NCBI GenBank assembly: GCA_950295325.1
Contig: OX485804.1
Location: 69,850,033 to 69,914,032, forward strand
Direction of reading: 5' to 3'
Source of the DNA: Polytrichum commune
Lineage: Eukaryota > Streptophyta > Polytrichopsida > Polytrichales > Polytrichaceae
Length of the DNA stretch: 64,000 bases
Program-made: the position numbers and the translations under genes
Notes under the pieces: generated by a model
What the model saw: the letters and a program-made list of their open reading frames with translations, nothing else
Told to the model about the DNA's origin: nothing
The model's database searches: none
Shown here: piece by piece, positions 21,861 through 35,222 of the stretch
Layout: each line of letters begins with the position of its first letter
How positions within the stretch are numbered: position 1 is the first letter of the stretch

Positions 21861-23730
21861 CTAATTGGAACTAATCTCATGTAAAAGTCTCATTCCAGCT
21901 GCTTGCACAAGTCGACGGTGAGTGTAGGTTGGTAAAGTTTTTGTGAGGAGATCAGCAATGTCGTGGGCAGATTCGACGTTTTGTACTTGAAGTTGACCAC
22001 TTATGATTAACTCTTGTATGTAACTAAAAATATGTGGATCGATATGCTTCACCCGGTCGCTTTTGATAAATCCAGCACCCACTTGTGCTACACATGCTGC
22101 ATTATCCTCGTATATGATGGTTGGGTTGATGGGGGTGTTGAGGCCGGTCTGAGTTATCAATAATATGTGGAGATTTCGAAGCCAAACAACTTTTCGAGTG
22201 GCCTTGTGAAAAGCAATCAACTCTGAGTGGTTGGTGGAGGTTGCTGTCACCATTTGTTTGACATTTTTCCAATATATGGGTGCATTACTATAAAGGAAAA
22301 TGTACCCAGTTTGGGACTTGCCTGTGGTGACATCAGATTTGTACCTGGCATCCGCATAACCGATAAAATTTCAAGAGCCAGTCTTAACATAGTGAAGTCC
22401 CAGGTTTTCAGTGCCACGCAAATATCTGAAAACATGCTTGACAGCGCACCACTGCCTTATGGAAGGTTTCTGACTGTGCCTTGCCAGGACACTCACAGTG
22501 AAATAAATGTCGGGTCTTGTGAAAGTTGCAAGGTATAACAAGGCGCCTACGGCTGCAAGGTAGCGGGTTCTGTCTGTGAACTCCTCCTCCTCTTCTTGGT
22601 ATGGGTGATATGGATCATCTTTGGTGTTGCTTCTACCAATCATTGGAGTTGAGAGAGGGTTGGCTTTGTCCATGTCAAATCTCCTTAACATCTTCTGAGT
22701 GTAGCCCGTTTGGTGAAGAAATATGCTTCCATCAGTAAGATGAGCAATTTGTAGTCCAATGCAATAGAAAGTCTTTCCTAACAACTTCATCTCGAAGCGG
22801 TTGGTTAGCAAGCTAACAACCTTATTGCATGTTGTTGGGGTACCCACTAGATTGATGTCATCAACATAAATGGCGACAATGGTAAAACCATAGGACTCTC
22901 TAAGGATGAAAATGCAAGGTAAGCTCTAGTCATGTTGAAAATTATGGTGAAGCAAGAAAGAATGTAGATGAGAGTACCACATGCATCCATCTTGCTTCAA
23001 GCCATACAAGGCACGTTGAATTTTGAGACCCGAATAAGACTTGGATGTGTCAGCTGGGATGGGCTTAGAGAGAAAATCAGGAGGTGGCTTAATGTAAAGC
23101 TCATTGTCTAGTGGACCATACAAGTAGGTTGTGACAACATCAAATAATTGTGTTTCTAACATGTATTGGACTGCCATCCCTTGAAGGTACCTAAAGGTAG
23201 TAGAATCCATGACTGGGGGAATAAGTTGATGTGTAATCTACACCCGGGCATTGAGTGAAAGCTTGTGCTACGTACTAAACAGACCTTGTAGCGAAGAACT
23301 TGCCCTTGGGCATTTCTTTTCTTTGTGAAAATCAGCTTGTGGCCAACTGGCTTGGTGGCCAAGTTGGTTACAAGCGGACCAAAGACTTGATGTTTGCGCA
23401 TGGAGGCATACTCATGCTGAAGACCCTCAAGCTAGCTGGGCCAATCAGGGTTGGCCTTTGTTGCCTCCAGCGTGAGGGGGTCAGCAACTGCCTCCAAGCT
23501 AGACACAAAAGAAGAAATGGACATGGCCTTGGTGGGAGAACAAATGATAGGGTTTGAATCACGCGGGAGAGCAGAGACAATGAGCTCACCATGATGACTG
23601 GACCGAGTGGACCTAGGCTTCTTGGGTTGGGGCGACAGTGACCGAGGAGCATCCCGGTTGGGAAAGACTTTGATTTTTGTCTGACCAGCTTCCGGGAATG
23701 GGTTTCAAGTGATTCACGAGGAGTCATTGA
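21861..23730 (-). mobile_element. Dead Ty1/copia retrotransposon, pre-RT through RNase H
   Basis: Minus-strand conceptual translation across frames gives, in order: a pre-RT segment (SISSFVSSLEAVADPLTLEA, about 23560-23450), the RT start (ATKPVGHKLIFTKKRNAQGQ), MAVQYMLETQLFDVVTTYLY, IQRALYGLKQDG, the catalytic IVAIYVDDINLVG box near 22870, QTGYTQKMLRRFDM, TRYLAAVGALLYLATFTRPD, and RNase H with IIYEDNAACVAQV and HIDPHIF, to HDIADLLTKTLPT and a stop at 21861. This order is diagnostic of copia pol. Frameshifts (near 23200) and a stop after HNFQHD (22926) inactivate it. Gag, protease, integrase and the 5' LTR are absent. It is the longer, probably parental copy for the inverted repeat listed separately. 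Confidence 0.9.
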
Positions 23731-24903
23731 AACCGTCCGGAAGCTTTTCAGCCAAGCCTTGGAGAGCTAGCAGTTTTCTAACTTCAGAATCTGCAAAAGT
23801 AGTCCTATGGTCTGGGTTCATAGTGATAGTTTGAGGAGCTGCGAAAACCAGAGGTTGAGAGGGGCCCGGTTAGGTGAAAGAAGGGAAGACCTTTTCCTCG
23901 AATTGACAATTTTATAGCTTGGAGGCAGTTGCTGACCCCCTCACGCTGGAGGCAACAAAGGCCAACCCTGATTGGCCCAGCTAGCTTGAGGGTCTTCAGC
24001 ATGAGTATGCCTCCATGCGCAAACATCAAGTCTTTGGTCCGCTTGTAACCAACTTGGCCACCAAGCCAGTTGGCCACAAGCTGATTTTCACAAAGAAAAG
24101 AAATGCCCAAGGGCAAGTTCTTCGCTACAAGGTCTGTTTAGTACGTAGCACAAGCTTTCACTCAATGCCCGGGTGTAGATTACACATCAACTTATTCCCC
24201 CAGTCATGGATTCTACTACCTTTAGGTACCTTCAAGGGATGGCAGTCCAATACATGTTAGAAACACAATTATTTGATGTTGTCACAACCTACTTGTATGG
24301 TCCACTAGACAATGAGCTTTACATTAAGCCACCTCCTGATTTTCTCTCTAAGCCCATCCCAGCTGACACATCCAAGTCTTATTCGGGTCTCAAAATTCAA
24401 CGTGCCTTGTATGGCTTGAAGCAAGATGGATGCATGTGGTACTCTCATCTACATTCTTTCTTGCTTCACCATAATTTTCAACATGACTAGAGCTTACCTT
24501 GCATTTTCATCCTTAGAGAGTCCTATGGTTTTACCATTGTCGCCATTTATGTTGATGACATCAATCTAGTGGGTACCCCAACAACATGCAATAAGGTTGT
24601 TAGCTTGCTAACCAACCGCTTCGAGATGAAGTTGTTAGGAAAGACTTTCTATTGCATTGGACTACAAATTGCTCATCTTACTGATGGAAGCATATTTCTT
24701 CACCAAACGGGCTACACTCAGAAGATGTTAAGGAGATTTGACATGGACAAAGCCAACCCTCTCTCAACTCCAATGATTGGTAGAAGCAACACCAAAGATG
24801 ATCCATATCACCCATACCAAGAAGAGGAGGAGGAGTTCACAGACAGAACCCGCTACCTTGCAGCCGTAGGCGCCTTGTTATACCTTGCAACTTTCACAAG
24901 ACC
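22513..24903. repeat. Long inverted repeat: two 989-bp arms, 413-bp spacer
   Basis: Arm 1 is 22513-23501 and arm 2 is 23915-24903; position x in one pairs with 47416-x in the other. Every ORF crossing arm 1 on the minus strand reappears unchanged on the plus strand in arm 2, with no indel over the whole length, and all base stretches I compared were identical. Both arms share the same copia frameshift and the same in-frame stop. The inverted copy therefore arose after the element died, or has been homogenised since. Homology ends sharply: outward after ACAAGACC, inward after AGCT plus one base. Transcription through either strand would give a near-kilobase hairpin RNA. Confidence 0.93.
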
Positions 24904-27900
24904 AGGCTATGAGACAAGTGCTACTATCTCATGTCGAAGGTGGTCCCTGTTGGTAACCAAATAAAGGGGACCCTTTGGTGGGTGTGGGATTGTATATTAG
25001 TGTAGTGGGGCTCTTGGCGTGTATCCCAAGGGTGGGTGCTAAGTTAGCAAGGTGGTTTGTTGCTCATGAAATGTGTTGGGTTTCTATCATGGGTTCGATG
25101 TTAAGAGGTTGGCTACCCCTAAGTGAGTTGGTGGGTTGTTTTGTGGCCCTCACATTATCTAAGCCATGAACCTTAACTGTAGGTCATGCATGTGTTGGCT
25201 ACTCTAGAACTAGCCCTCCTCAATTGTTGTGACATTATTTTCCTTACTTGGCTTCTTCCTCGACCTTCTTTCCCCCAAAAAAATATTGGTGATGGCCCCA
25301 ACTTGCATGATTTTTAAATTTTTAAAAGAATTAAAATAAATTGGCGGGGGGGGGGGGGATTGGTCTTCCCAAACCATGAATGACCCCTTCCATGGATACG
25401 CTACTCCCATGGTTTTGCATAGACCACATTTGCAGTTTTTTCAAAGAAATTTCAAAGAAATCTGCTTCAACTTTGTGCTACAATCACCAACCTCCCATAA
25501 TTGTTCATGTCAGTTTCTGTTATATTCTTGGAATATAAATTTAACCATCTTATGTTCAGTTTTCTATTGCAATCGAGGATGGTAATGGCAACACCTAGCT
25601 TCACACTTCACTTGCAAAGAGTTTGCATGTTTTTATCGCATGTCTATACACCATTCCTTAGTTTATGGATCGTGTTTGTTGCTTCTACTCTTGTTGTAAA
25701 TAATGAACTAAAACTTTGCTATGACTTGTACTATTCATTGGAATTTACCTCACTAAGAAACCTCTTCTACGTTTCATTGGAAGTTTTCTCACCAAGAAAT
25801 TGTTGGTTATACATTTCCAATGCCTCATTCATGTAATCGCCATGAGGCTAGAATTCTTATGGAGAAAACCCTAGCCCCCTGGTTATGTGTGGTTGGGTCG
25901 ATTAGGTTTGAAGCAACACAATATTGCAACTGCCGATGGGCATTCTGGAACAATTACAATGCATGTGAAAGCAGTTAGGGTTACACCTTGCATGATTACA
26001 ATGCCCGTGAAAACCATTGGAGTTGCCCCCCACTCGGTTACACGATCCTTTGGGATTACAACGTTTCCCTCAACCATAACCGTGGCTATAATTGATGACT
26101 CTAAGAAGTCATTGACAACACTTGCCCAAGAACGGTTTGGTGAGGTATTGTGTAAACATGGAAAATAACAAATTTGTGGAGCAATAGATTACACCACTTG
26201 TTTATAATGAACTCCTTGAGAAGGTTGTGAACATGAGTGTGAAATGCACCATTAATCCAAAGAAGGACCGGTTGGATGCGTTGTGCACATATTGTAGCAA
26301 AGAGTTCCCCTATCAAACTTAGGTTTTAAGGATCACCATTGGGAAGGATGTTAGCATGGTCTTCAAATTGTTGGTTACAAAATAAAGGGAGAGAGATTGC
26401 CAATCTACCCAAACTTGAACACCATTGCTTCATCTTTGGTAATAGCAAAACATGTTGAGATTGATGTGCTATTGCCAATTTATAACCAGACGGGCATTTA
26501 CGATGACCATAATTCCACCAAATACCGCAAGTGGTGCTAACGATGGTGATGGTGAAAGGGAATGGGAGGCCAAGGCCAAGGCTAAGCAAAAGAGGATGGT
26601 GCTTAATGACCCCATGCCAATGCCATAGAGGGATGTACATGTGGAGGAGCTATCATTTGATAGCGATGGCAACGTCAATACTTTGGTAAAGAAACTAGGA
26701 AAACCTCTAATAAAGAGAATACCATTGTCACTGAGGTAGCAAAAAGAAATTCTCTTGTAGGACATCCTCAACCCAAGTTGCTACCGTGTAGATTGAAAAT
26801 GCATTAGTACTTGTAACCGGTGTAACCCATACGAGCCATTGCGCATGTAACCACGAAAATGCATACAACAATTGTCCTTGTAACACATGAGACTCAAACA
26901 CACATGTGTGCTCGTTGAAACCCAAACAATGCCCATGGTTGTAACTAGCACAACCATAGAAAACATGGATAGTGCAACGTTTACAACAATCATTCGCAAT
27001 GCATCCCCTAGAGTTGGTGGATTACGATCGTCTACCAACAATGTATACGAAGAAGATGTGGTAATGATCAATCTTGTAACCACCTTCAAGGTTGTTGATG
27101 TTGTTGTGGATGTTTTGTTGCAAGATGCATTTGACATCCACTTTAGCAAGAAACCACATTGACACAATTCTAGTAGACAATGGTTACATGAAGGAAAGTT
27201 TTAATTTGGAATTTGGCTTTGAACAATTTGTCAATAACCATGTTTAATTGTCTACCATCTTCAAGAAATGTTACAAAATCACCAAATTTATCCACTACAC
27301 ACACATATCATCCATTGCTTATGGCAACACGCAACCCTCAAAACCACATACTAGTGACAAATGAAATGCAATTCATATTAGGCAATACAAATCCCATATC
27401 CACATGTATGAATACATCATCTAAGATTCCAATGTTGGAATATTCAATCCACACGAGGAATGGGTTCTACATGATCGGATGTGCTCATTTTTTTAGTTAT
27501 GGATAATGGAACTTGAACATGTGGGGATGATGCCCTATCAATTTCCACCAAAATGCATGCAAACATGCTCATAATTACTTAAATTTCACCCACAACTACC
27601 CAACTATGCATCTACAATTCTAAAATTGTACAAATCTACAAAACTACACAACCCCATCCTCATAATTACAAACCTACACATCTACATAATTCCACAACTA
27701 CTATAATGGAAGAAACTTGGAATACTTACATTCTTGGGTTACAATATTAGAGGATAATTGCATCCCTCTCATGTACAATTACAGGCACCCACACACTTGC
27801 AATTGGCGCTCCACAAGTGCATTCACTTCAACATACTTCTAGATTGCACTCAAACTCCTAACTAGGTTAGCACACAATCAAGGTTTATGGACCTTCATTA

Positions 27901-30900
27901 GGATTATTTCAAAATTCCGATCCCTTGGGCATGGGAAGTGGGCATGTACTCATCATCCATGCCATTTGCTAGGACTAATGGTTTCTAATTGCCCATGGTT
28001 TGTAATGCCATCTTATGTTTGGCATGTCTTATTTTATACTTCAAGTTTTGTTTCTCTATAACCCTAATCTTTCATAGCCACACACATGCACAACCAATGG
28101 TTTTTATAATTGCTTTTTTTGTCAATAAATGTTACACTCATGGTAGTCTTTTGGAAGAGTGCAACCATGAGAGCGTCATTGTGAAAGGGGTGCAATTGTA
28201 ACCATGCAAAGAATGCGACCTTGGAAAAGGTGTAATGCAACTGTCGAACGAGCATAAGCATGCAAGGGGTGTAACCTACACCCTTAAAAGGGAATAACCG
28301 TGGAGGGTGTAACCTTCAAGTGGGTAACCATGGAGCTGCCATTACTCGTTAGGTTTATCCAACCAAGTGCAACCATGTAACCAAGTGTAACTATTGACCT
28401 TCCGTAACATGGCATTGCAAGTGGTTTTTATAAGCCACGGTAACCATGTGCGATGTGTTATGCGTATGCGTGCATAATTGCGTAAGGTTACAAAGGTTAC
28501 GAGTTTCTTTGTGATCTAGGAAGGCCACCCCTCCCCCCCCCCCCTATAAAATATAATACTAAAATAGAATGCAATTTGGGGCCATCATCTCGTGTGTTTG
28601 TTTAATTGCTTGTGTATTGGCCATATCAAAGTTTGAGGTGTTTGAGTGATTTGGGCATTTGTGCATTTGGCTGATGACCATGAGTGGTTGGACACCATGG
28701 ACTGGACAAGGGGATTGTTGAGTCATTCGGCAACGTATGATATTATACGAGGATGATAGTTGTGAGTTGGCATGTATTCCTATGTATTTAGGTTTATGAG
28801 GTACTTGATAGGTGTGGTGCGTGGGTGTTAAGTGAATATTGGAGAATGCATAAGGGGGTAATGTAAGTTTTGTGCATTGGGAGGATGGTATGTTGTGGTG
28901 GTTTATTGGCTCCATATTTGGTGACTTTATCAACGATGTTGTTGCTGATGATATTTGAAGGCGTACAAATTTTCTACACACGAGTGATGTTGTTTGTGAG
29001 GCATCTTATTATGACTTGTATGAGTAATATGTTTTGGTGATTATTTTAGGAAAGTGGATTGTGGATGAGGTTATTTTTGAGGCAGAGGGAATTGAGGCTA
29101 TTTGTGAAGACATAAGAGTGCGCCTTGTTGTTCTTGGTGAGGCGGAGGGCGATGAAGATGGCATTTCATTTTGCATGTAGAATGTTATGGTTTCTAGGGA
29201 GTCGCTACACTCGTTGTATGTTACTTGCGAGGTGGAAGACTCCTAGTTTGGCGGTTTCCTCGTTGCCTCTGTGAAAATGGGGGTGTATGAGTTGTTTGTG
29301 TACCTTGTGTAGGCGGTGGGGAACTTAACTGAGAGGGGTAGGGGGAGGCATTAAATGGTCATATACGTCCCCTTGATTATGTTGACTATGGAGCTTAGAA
29401 TGGTTAACAAATTCCAAACATGTCATGCAAACATAAAGCTTGCAATATGGAGGTTGAGGCATGAGGTTGCCACCAAAATGACCCAAATTTTGAATCGTTG
29501 TACCATGCTATTGCAAGCAATAATAAAACACCTCTATCTATTGAAAACAATACTCAGTTAACCAACTTCAAGTTCACACATGAGCTTGTGGCTATAATCA
29601 AGGGTGAAGTGTCCCTCATTCACGCCAATCATGAGTTAGCATTATCTCTTTCTCTTCCAAGAATAGTATTCACAAAAGGTTTATGATAAATATTGTAGGC
29701 CACACTATATACAAGGAAACCTACACTAAAAACATCAAGGATAAACTATGGGTGCACATTATATTCCAACCCACAACATATGTCATCGGAGCTCGGGGGG
29801 GGTAGTCATTGGTTGGAGTAGCAATATACGTGCGAACAAATGATAGGGTATTTTAAAAACATGGGGGCTAAAAATTATAAATGGATTTAAGAGTAATATA
29901 GGGTATCAAAAATGGCACTGGACATCTTTAAAGTACTATAGGGTATGGAATAATAGGTAATTTGGAATTATAAGTAATGCAAGCCATTTTTCTATTAACC
30001 CAAAGTAGAAATTTACATAATGATAGCATGTGAAAAAAATAAGAGAATTGAAAGTAATACCCCCCTATAAAATAATGGTTGTTCGCACCTATATCCTCAA
30101 CTTTTTAACACACTGCCCCCCCCCCCCCCCCGAGCATCGGAGGTAAATGTTGTAAATGACAATATTGGAGGGAAAACAATGTACATTTGAGTGACTTACA
30201 ACAAAGTGAAATCCAATTCACATCCATCTTCCCTGGGTAGGTTTTAAATCTAAGATTCAAATATGTATATTGTTTCTCAAAACAAGCATCAACAAAATAG
30301 AAAATCATCATTTCCCCAAAAAAACCATGTTTATAAAAAAAAATCTACCATAAAATAAGATATCCCCAGTTTTGTTATTTTACAACATAATATGGTTTTC
30401 CATTAAAGCTACATGGGTTTGATAGGTATGTAGAGAGGTTGATTGAAATTAATAAAGTGAACATATAAACCAAGAACGAAGTTCCATGCTATTTTTGATG
30501 CGGGATGGGGTACATTGTGGGCCATATTGTAGTGCAACAAAGGTTAAATCAAACTATAAATATGCACACAAAATTTACCATAAACATTGTAGTGATTATG
30601 GAGATCTCAAGGCTTGTTTTAGGGGAAGACGACCCAGAATACGTCCCAATAATGACAATGTCACTTTTTTGAAATGGAAGAAAATAAAAGGAAAAACTAA
30701 CATTGCTATTATTATGGACGTTAATTTGACATGGTTGTTGGAATTTCTCCTTGTTGCATGGTAGGGTTTATTGCCTACGTTGCGGTAGGTGGTCCATGTA
30801 TGTGATGTTATAGTATCAAATATCCTAGACAAGGGAAGCATTAACACTTGTTTGGTATCTAGTTTCCATTTGTTCAAGACAAGTTACATGAGGTATTTGA

Positions 30901-31160
30901 TGGTTATTTGGTGTATTGTAATCTTTGTTTTACATTATTTGTACAGGAGCGTGCACTGATTTTAAGTAGATTTATGCTTCTTGTATGTGAGGCACCTCTA
31001 AATCCTACAACGATGACTCTGGGGGAGTTGCATTTATATCATTGGACTCTTCTTTTTCTATTAAGTGTTCATATTTGCCATGTTTTGTTTTAATGGCATG
31101 GAGAATGCATCTATCATGTGTGGATGCAAATTTAATTATTTCAATGGTGAGGTCACGTGT
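24904..31160. other. Gene-poor DNA with unassigned coding-like scraps
   Basis: No gene recognised. Plus-strand scraps with some protein-like composition occur at 26180-26320 (PLVYNELLEKVVNMSVKCTI), 26540-26710 (NDGDGEREWEAKAKAK, acidic ELSFDSDGNV) and 29050-29330 (VIFEAEGIEAICEDIRVRLV), each broken by stops. They may be relics of unknown transposons. Between 28190 and 28480 GTAACC and CATGCAAG motifs recur irregularly. Homopolymer runs: G13 at 25346-25358, C12 at 28533-28544, G8 at 29795-29802. Confidence 0.45.
30116..30131. repeat. C16 homopolymer
   Basis: Longest C run in this half of the window, joint longest overall with 59724-59739. See the finding on G/C runs. Confidence 0.85.
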
Positions 31161-31164
31161 GGAT

Positions 31165-31385
31165 ACTACACCAAATATTTTAATTAGTACCACGTACTAT
31201 TTGAAATTACGTAATGCTATAACTTCTTTACTATCAATGCAAATGTTTACCAACTAAAGTTTTTAATGTTCTAATATGTCCAAACAACCAATTTGACCTT
31301 TGTTGGCATAAAATGAGATATACATTAAATAGTTATAGCATTGCATAATTTCAAATAGTAAGTGACACCAAATACAATATTGGTC
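31165..31385. mobile_element. MITE-like foldback, family of ACTAAATAT termini, copy 1
   Basis: The left part reads ACTACACCAAATATT, then GTACTATTTGAAATTACG and TAATGCTATAAC. The right part is complementary in the same order (GTTATAGCATTGCATAATT, TCAAATAGTAAGTGACACC). No ORF. A related copy lies at 32317-32588. Confidence 0.6.
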
Positions 31386-32316
31386 CAACGTGTTCAAATG
31401 CAACTACATTTATCTAAAGAATCTCCAAGCAACAGTTTGCTAAGCAAGTACACCATGTGTCGTATGGGAATGTTTGGCTCATTTGAGTGTTGGTTTGATG
31501 TGTTATTTTTGGATGAAGGTTTGTGAGTTTGTTATTATTCCCATAAGTTGGTCGTGGAGGGCAATGTTCAAGATCAAAGCCCTCATATGAGTTTCATTTT
31601 GGAGGGCTCTCAAATTTCAGCTCTTCACTTGCAGGGCTAGTTGAAATCCAAGACATCAATCCAAGACTATAGAAATGAAATACAAAACCCATAATAAACT
31701 TGTGCATGAATTATATGGTACATGTTTTCAATATAATGTGAAGAATTAAGAATCAACCATGTAACTCCACTTCTTGGAGTGACAATGCCCTATGCTTGTT
31801 GGTTCTCGTGACGGGTAGATTATATCGAGGACTTCAAGTGACGTCTTCATTTTCAATTTGGGGTTGCGTTTTGAAGGGTTGTTTTGAGAGACGTATATTT
31901 TGAAGGGCCAAATCGTGTTTGAAGGGCATTGAAGACTTCGACCTTGAATATTGGTGGAGGGCGATTTTGCTAGTATGTATAGGATGAGAACCACAAGGTG
32001 GGTACACTAAAGATGGTACTTAGTGTCACCAATTCTAATTGTCTTGCTGAATACTAACTGTAAACCGCAATATAGTGTCACCAACACTAAATGTTAACCC
32101 AACATTATTTGTCATTCTTTCGGGGGATTATAGATTTAAAGTATTGCACTTATTGTCACTTACCAAGCGAATTTTTCATCCAGATTTCGATCATCCATGA
32201 CAACATTTCATCACAAGTTGCTGATAGGAGAAGGTAGGGTTTTGGCCAGTGGATGAACTCATCCATCGTCCATGACAATATATGTCACTTATTCATAAGA
32301 AGTGTCATATGAAAAG

Positions 32317-32588
32317 CTACTACAGTAAATATGATATTTAGTGTGACTTACTATTTGGAATTACGCAATGCTATATCTATTTATTGTACATCTCATATTT
32401 TACCAACAAATGTTGAATTGATAGTTTGGACATTATAGAACTTTGACAACTTTATTTGGTAGAAATCTATTCCAATAATAAAAAGATATAGCACTGTGTA
32501 AATCCAAATGGTAAGTCATACTAAATATTGTGTTTGGTGTAGTGACATAAAATATCATGTGACACTAAATATCATGTTTAGTGTAGTA
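32317..32588. mobile_element. MITE-like foldback, family of ACTAAATAT termini, copy 2
   Basis: Left end CTACTACAGTAAATATG, then ATATTTAGTGTGACTTAC and TATTTGGAATTACGCAATG. The right side is complementary (GATATAGCACTGTGTAAAT through CATGTTTAGTGTAGTA). The right terminus carries an extra duplicated end motif (ACTAAATATCATG occurs near 32565, with a related ATATCATGTGACAC just before it). Confidence 0.6.
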
Positions 32589-33004
32589 AACCCCATCTTG
32601 TATCAAGGATACTCTTCAACAGGGTAGTATCTTGGAGGTTGGCATCTTGGAGCTCGTATTTTCCTTCTTCTTTGAGACTTAGGGGTTGTTTACATAATGG
32701 ACCATGAAGTTGTCCCTTGCTCCTCTAAAACATGCGATTGGTTGTTGACCTCGTCCCAAGACCACTTCGGTTTACATCAAGAGAAAAATAATAAAAATGT
32801 ACGAGTGACCATGGAACTCAAGGTCTCCATAAAGGCTTATTTTCATGCCTACACTATCCACTGTCATGGTCCAACAAGTTTTGCAATGGGAGAGGCAAAA
32901 GAAGTCTTCTCTCTACAAATGTCACGGGACCATGATAGAGTAATGCCGTTTTGATTTTTTTTTAATCATATTTTTCAAACATTTTCATAATTACAAGGAA
33001 ATTA

Positions 33005-33503
33005 GGGCCACTTCACACGCGAGACTGAAAGCCTGTGACCATTACACTTCAAGCACTCTCATTGGTGGAAAAGGCGGAGTTGGTCCAAGTTCGCTTCACA
33101 CTACACTTGAGGGACCAACGGAGTATGTGAATGCAAGACGGATGTAAAGTCTACATGGATTCCTACACGGCATCAAGTGGATCATGTTTCATGGTCACTT
33201 GGACTATTTTCAAATACTACCTCATGGAGGTAGGCCTAACACAAAACCGGGAGACCATGGCACTCCGAACGCTCACCACCGTTGGTTCATTCTATTTTAT
33301 CATGTGTGATGCCCCGCATGAATAGAAATTCATTGGAATAGCATTTGGTTGAGGGCTTGGTCACATATGACTTCACACTACACTCGAGGCCCCGTGACCA
33401 CACTACATGATTTTGGAGATGTCTTGGGACGGCTTTTGGACACTTTCTTTTGGGCTCTCACAATTTCATGGTCACGGCTCTTGGCTTATGTGTGAAGTGG
33501 CCC
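33005..33503. mobile_element. Tourist-like MITE, 499 bp
   Basis: Left end GGGCCACTTCACACGCGAG, right end complementary to GGGCCACTTCACACATAAG, with subterminal GTGACC/GGTCAC. The flanks are TTA (33002-33004) and TAA (33504-33506), consistent with a TTA duplication carrying one substitution. Same family as 20077-20428 by terminal sequence and by an internal GGAGGTAGG-like motif. Two short ORFs inside are chance. Confidence 0.7.
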
Positions 33504-33643
33504 TAAGGGAAGAAGAGGAAGGGGAGAAGGTCACACACGAAGAAAGTTCTCAAAATTGCCCCCTTTTTGGACACATATTTCAAATAATCAGCACATCCAT
33601 TTTTTGGTGCATGGCCACTTCTCTTGATCCATGTTCAGTTTAC

Positions 33644-33797
33644 CACTACACTAAATAAGATATATAGTGTTCAATACACTAAATACGAACACATGCACTA
33701 AATATCAATAACCCTATGAAAGTGAGTAACATTAAATGTAAACCCAAACACTAAATATCAACCATGATAATATGTGGAAGTTACATGTCTGAATTTA
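33644..33797. repeat. Repeat copy A, left part, interrupted by the 1957-bp element
   Basis: Begins CACTACACTAAATAAG and matches 34563-34720 closely (shared CCCTATGAAAGT, AGTAACATTAAATGTAAA). It resumes after the insertion at 35755 (GTGTTAGTAAAGATATG) and ends near 35900 with ACACTAAATATCC, which mirrors its start. It is thus itself a TIR element of the ACTAAATAT family. Confidence 0.65.
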
Positions 33798-34562
33798 GGG
33801 CCACTTTATACACAGCCTGGGGCCGGCCGGAGCACTGGCCCGATTGAGGCCTCAATCGGGACGCACTTTGTGAACTTTTTTCCGGCCCAACCTTGTCGCA
33901 TGTAAAGTGGTGAGGCCCGATTCTAGGGCCCGATGGTCTTGAGGGTTAAGTTTCATGGAACTTACCTTGGTCAATGCCCGGTGCTCTTGAGCATTGGTTA
34001 CACGGCTTTTACTATGGGGGATGATCTCTATAGGCTTATGGTTAGGGGGTCAACCTTGGGTCCCATTAGACTATATCGAGCCCTTTGAATCTAATGCTGG
34101 TGTCAAAATGCTCATATAAATTCACCCACCATGTACAATGGAATAACCGATGTACCCGGTAACAAAAAAAAAACCAGAGTTGCAATGATACAATATTCAT
34201 TATAGAGTAATCTATGTTTGTAGATATTAATTGGCTTCGTTCCGTTCGGGAACATGACGACATTGAGCATATATTTCGGTGTGGGTTACTGATTGTAGGT
34301 AGGCATTGCGCCAACATTGTTGTCGTGCTTTTTATTTTTCAAGCTACATAAATTTATAGACTTAATCAACCTTTCTAAAGCCTCAATTAACTTTCTATTT
34401 ATAGATAAGATATTTTATTAAAAAACTAATAATTCTAACCATAGTATAAGTTTACATTATTGTTGGATCTAAGTGCGTGTAAACTTTTGAGCATGGTTCC
34501 ACTTGGAAACTATCTTTGGCTTATTTTTGGAATGTGTTTGTTATGGTTAAAATTGTGGAGTC

Positions 34563-34895
34563 ACTACACTAAACATGATATTTAGTGTGAGATACTATAA
34601 ATACGATCACTAGACTAAATATCACTAACCCTATGAAAGTAAGTAACATTAAATGTAAAATCAAACACTAAATATCATCCATGGTAATATGTGAAAGTTA
34701 CATGCACGAATTTAGTGTTAGGAAGGATATGAAAAAAATTAACAATGAGAAAAAGAGAAGGGACATGGTAGTAGGGAAGGTGGTGGCGCATTTATGTGTA
34801 ACACTAATTCTATGAAAAAATAATCAACAATTTTGAAAGGAGAAGGGACATGTTAGTACGGAAGGTGGCAACGCATTTATGTCTAACACTAATTA
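34563..34895. repeat. Repeat copy B, uninterrupted relative of copy A
   Basis: Starts CACTACACTAAACATGATA and parallels copy A through GAATTTAGTGTTAGGAAGG, where copy A carries the 1957-bp insertion. Afterwards a unit with GGAAGGTGG, then GCATTTATGT and TAACACTAATT occurs twice (about 34770 and 34858) and a third time in copy A near 35810. Confidence 0.65.
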
Positions 34896-34896
34896 T

Positions 34897-35222
34897 GAAA
34901 GAATTCATCTTATTTCGAAGACAGAGAAGACAGTCTCGCGGCCAAGTTGTTTCTAAAATGAAAAAGCCAATATTTGATTTTATTGTGGAACTCGCTCCTC
35001 CCATGAACTACTGCTGTTTGTGAGAATTAAGAGAGTCGAAATTAGGGGTGTGGTAGAAGGCCTGGAATTCACCACATTTCGAAGACAAAGAAGACTGTGA
35101 AGCGGCCAAGTTGTATCTAAAAAAAAAAAGCCAATATTTGATTTTATTATGGAACTTGCCCCTCCCATGAACTACTGCTGTTTGTGAGAATTAAGAGAGT
35201 ACAAATTAGGGGTGTGGTAGAA
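34897..35222. repeat. Tandem duplication, about 177-bp period
   Basis: Two units of about 150 bp share TTTCGAAGACA, GCGGCCAAGTTGT, CCAATATTTGATTTTATT and CTCCCATGAACTACTGC, differing at scattered positions. The minus-strand short ORFs MGGASS... are shadows of this duplication rather than genes. Confidence 0.75.

Noticed and set aside
25883-27167. Possible genes in 25.9-27.2 kb
   Set aside because: Short ORFs on both strands overlap, stops are frequent and no motif could be named; kept only as unassigned scraps.
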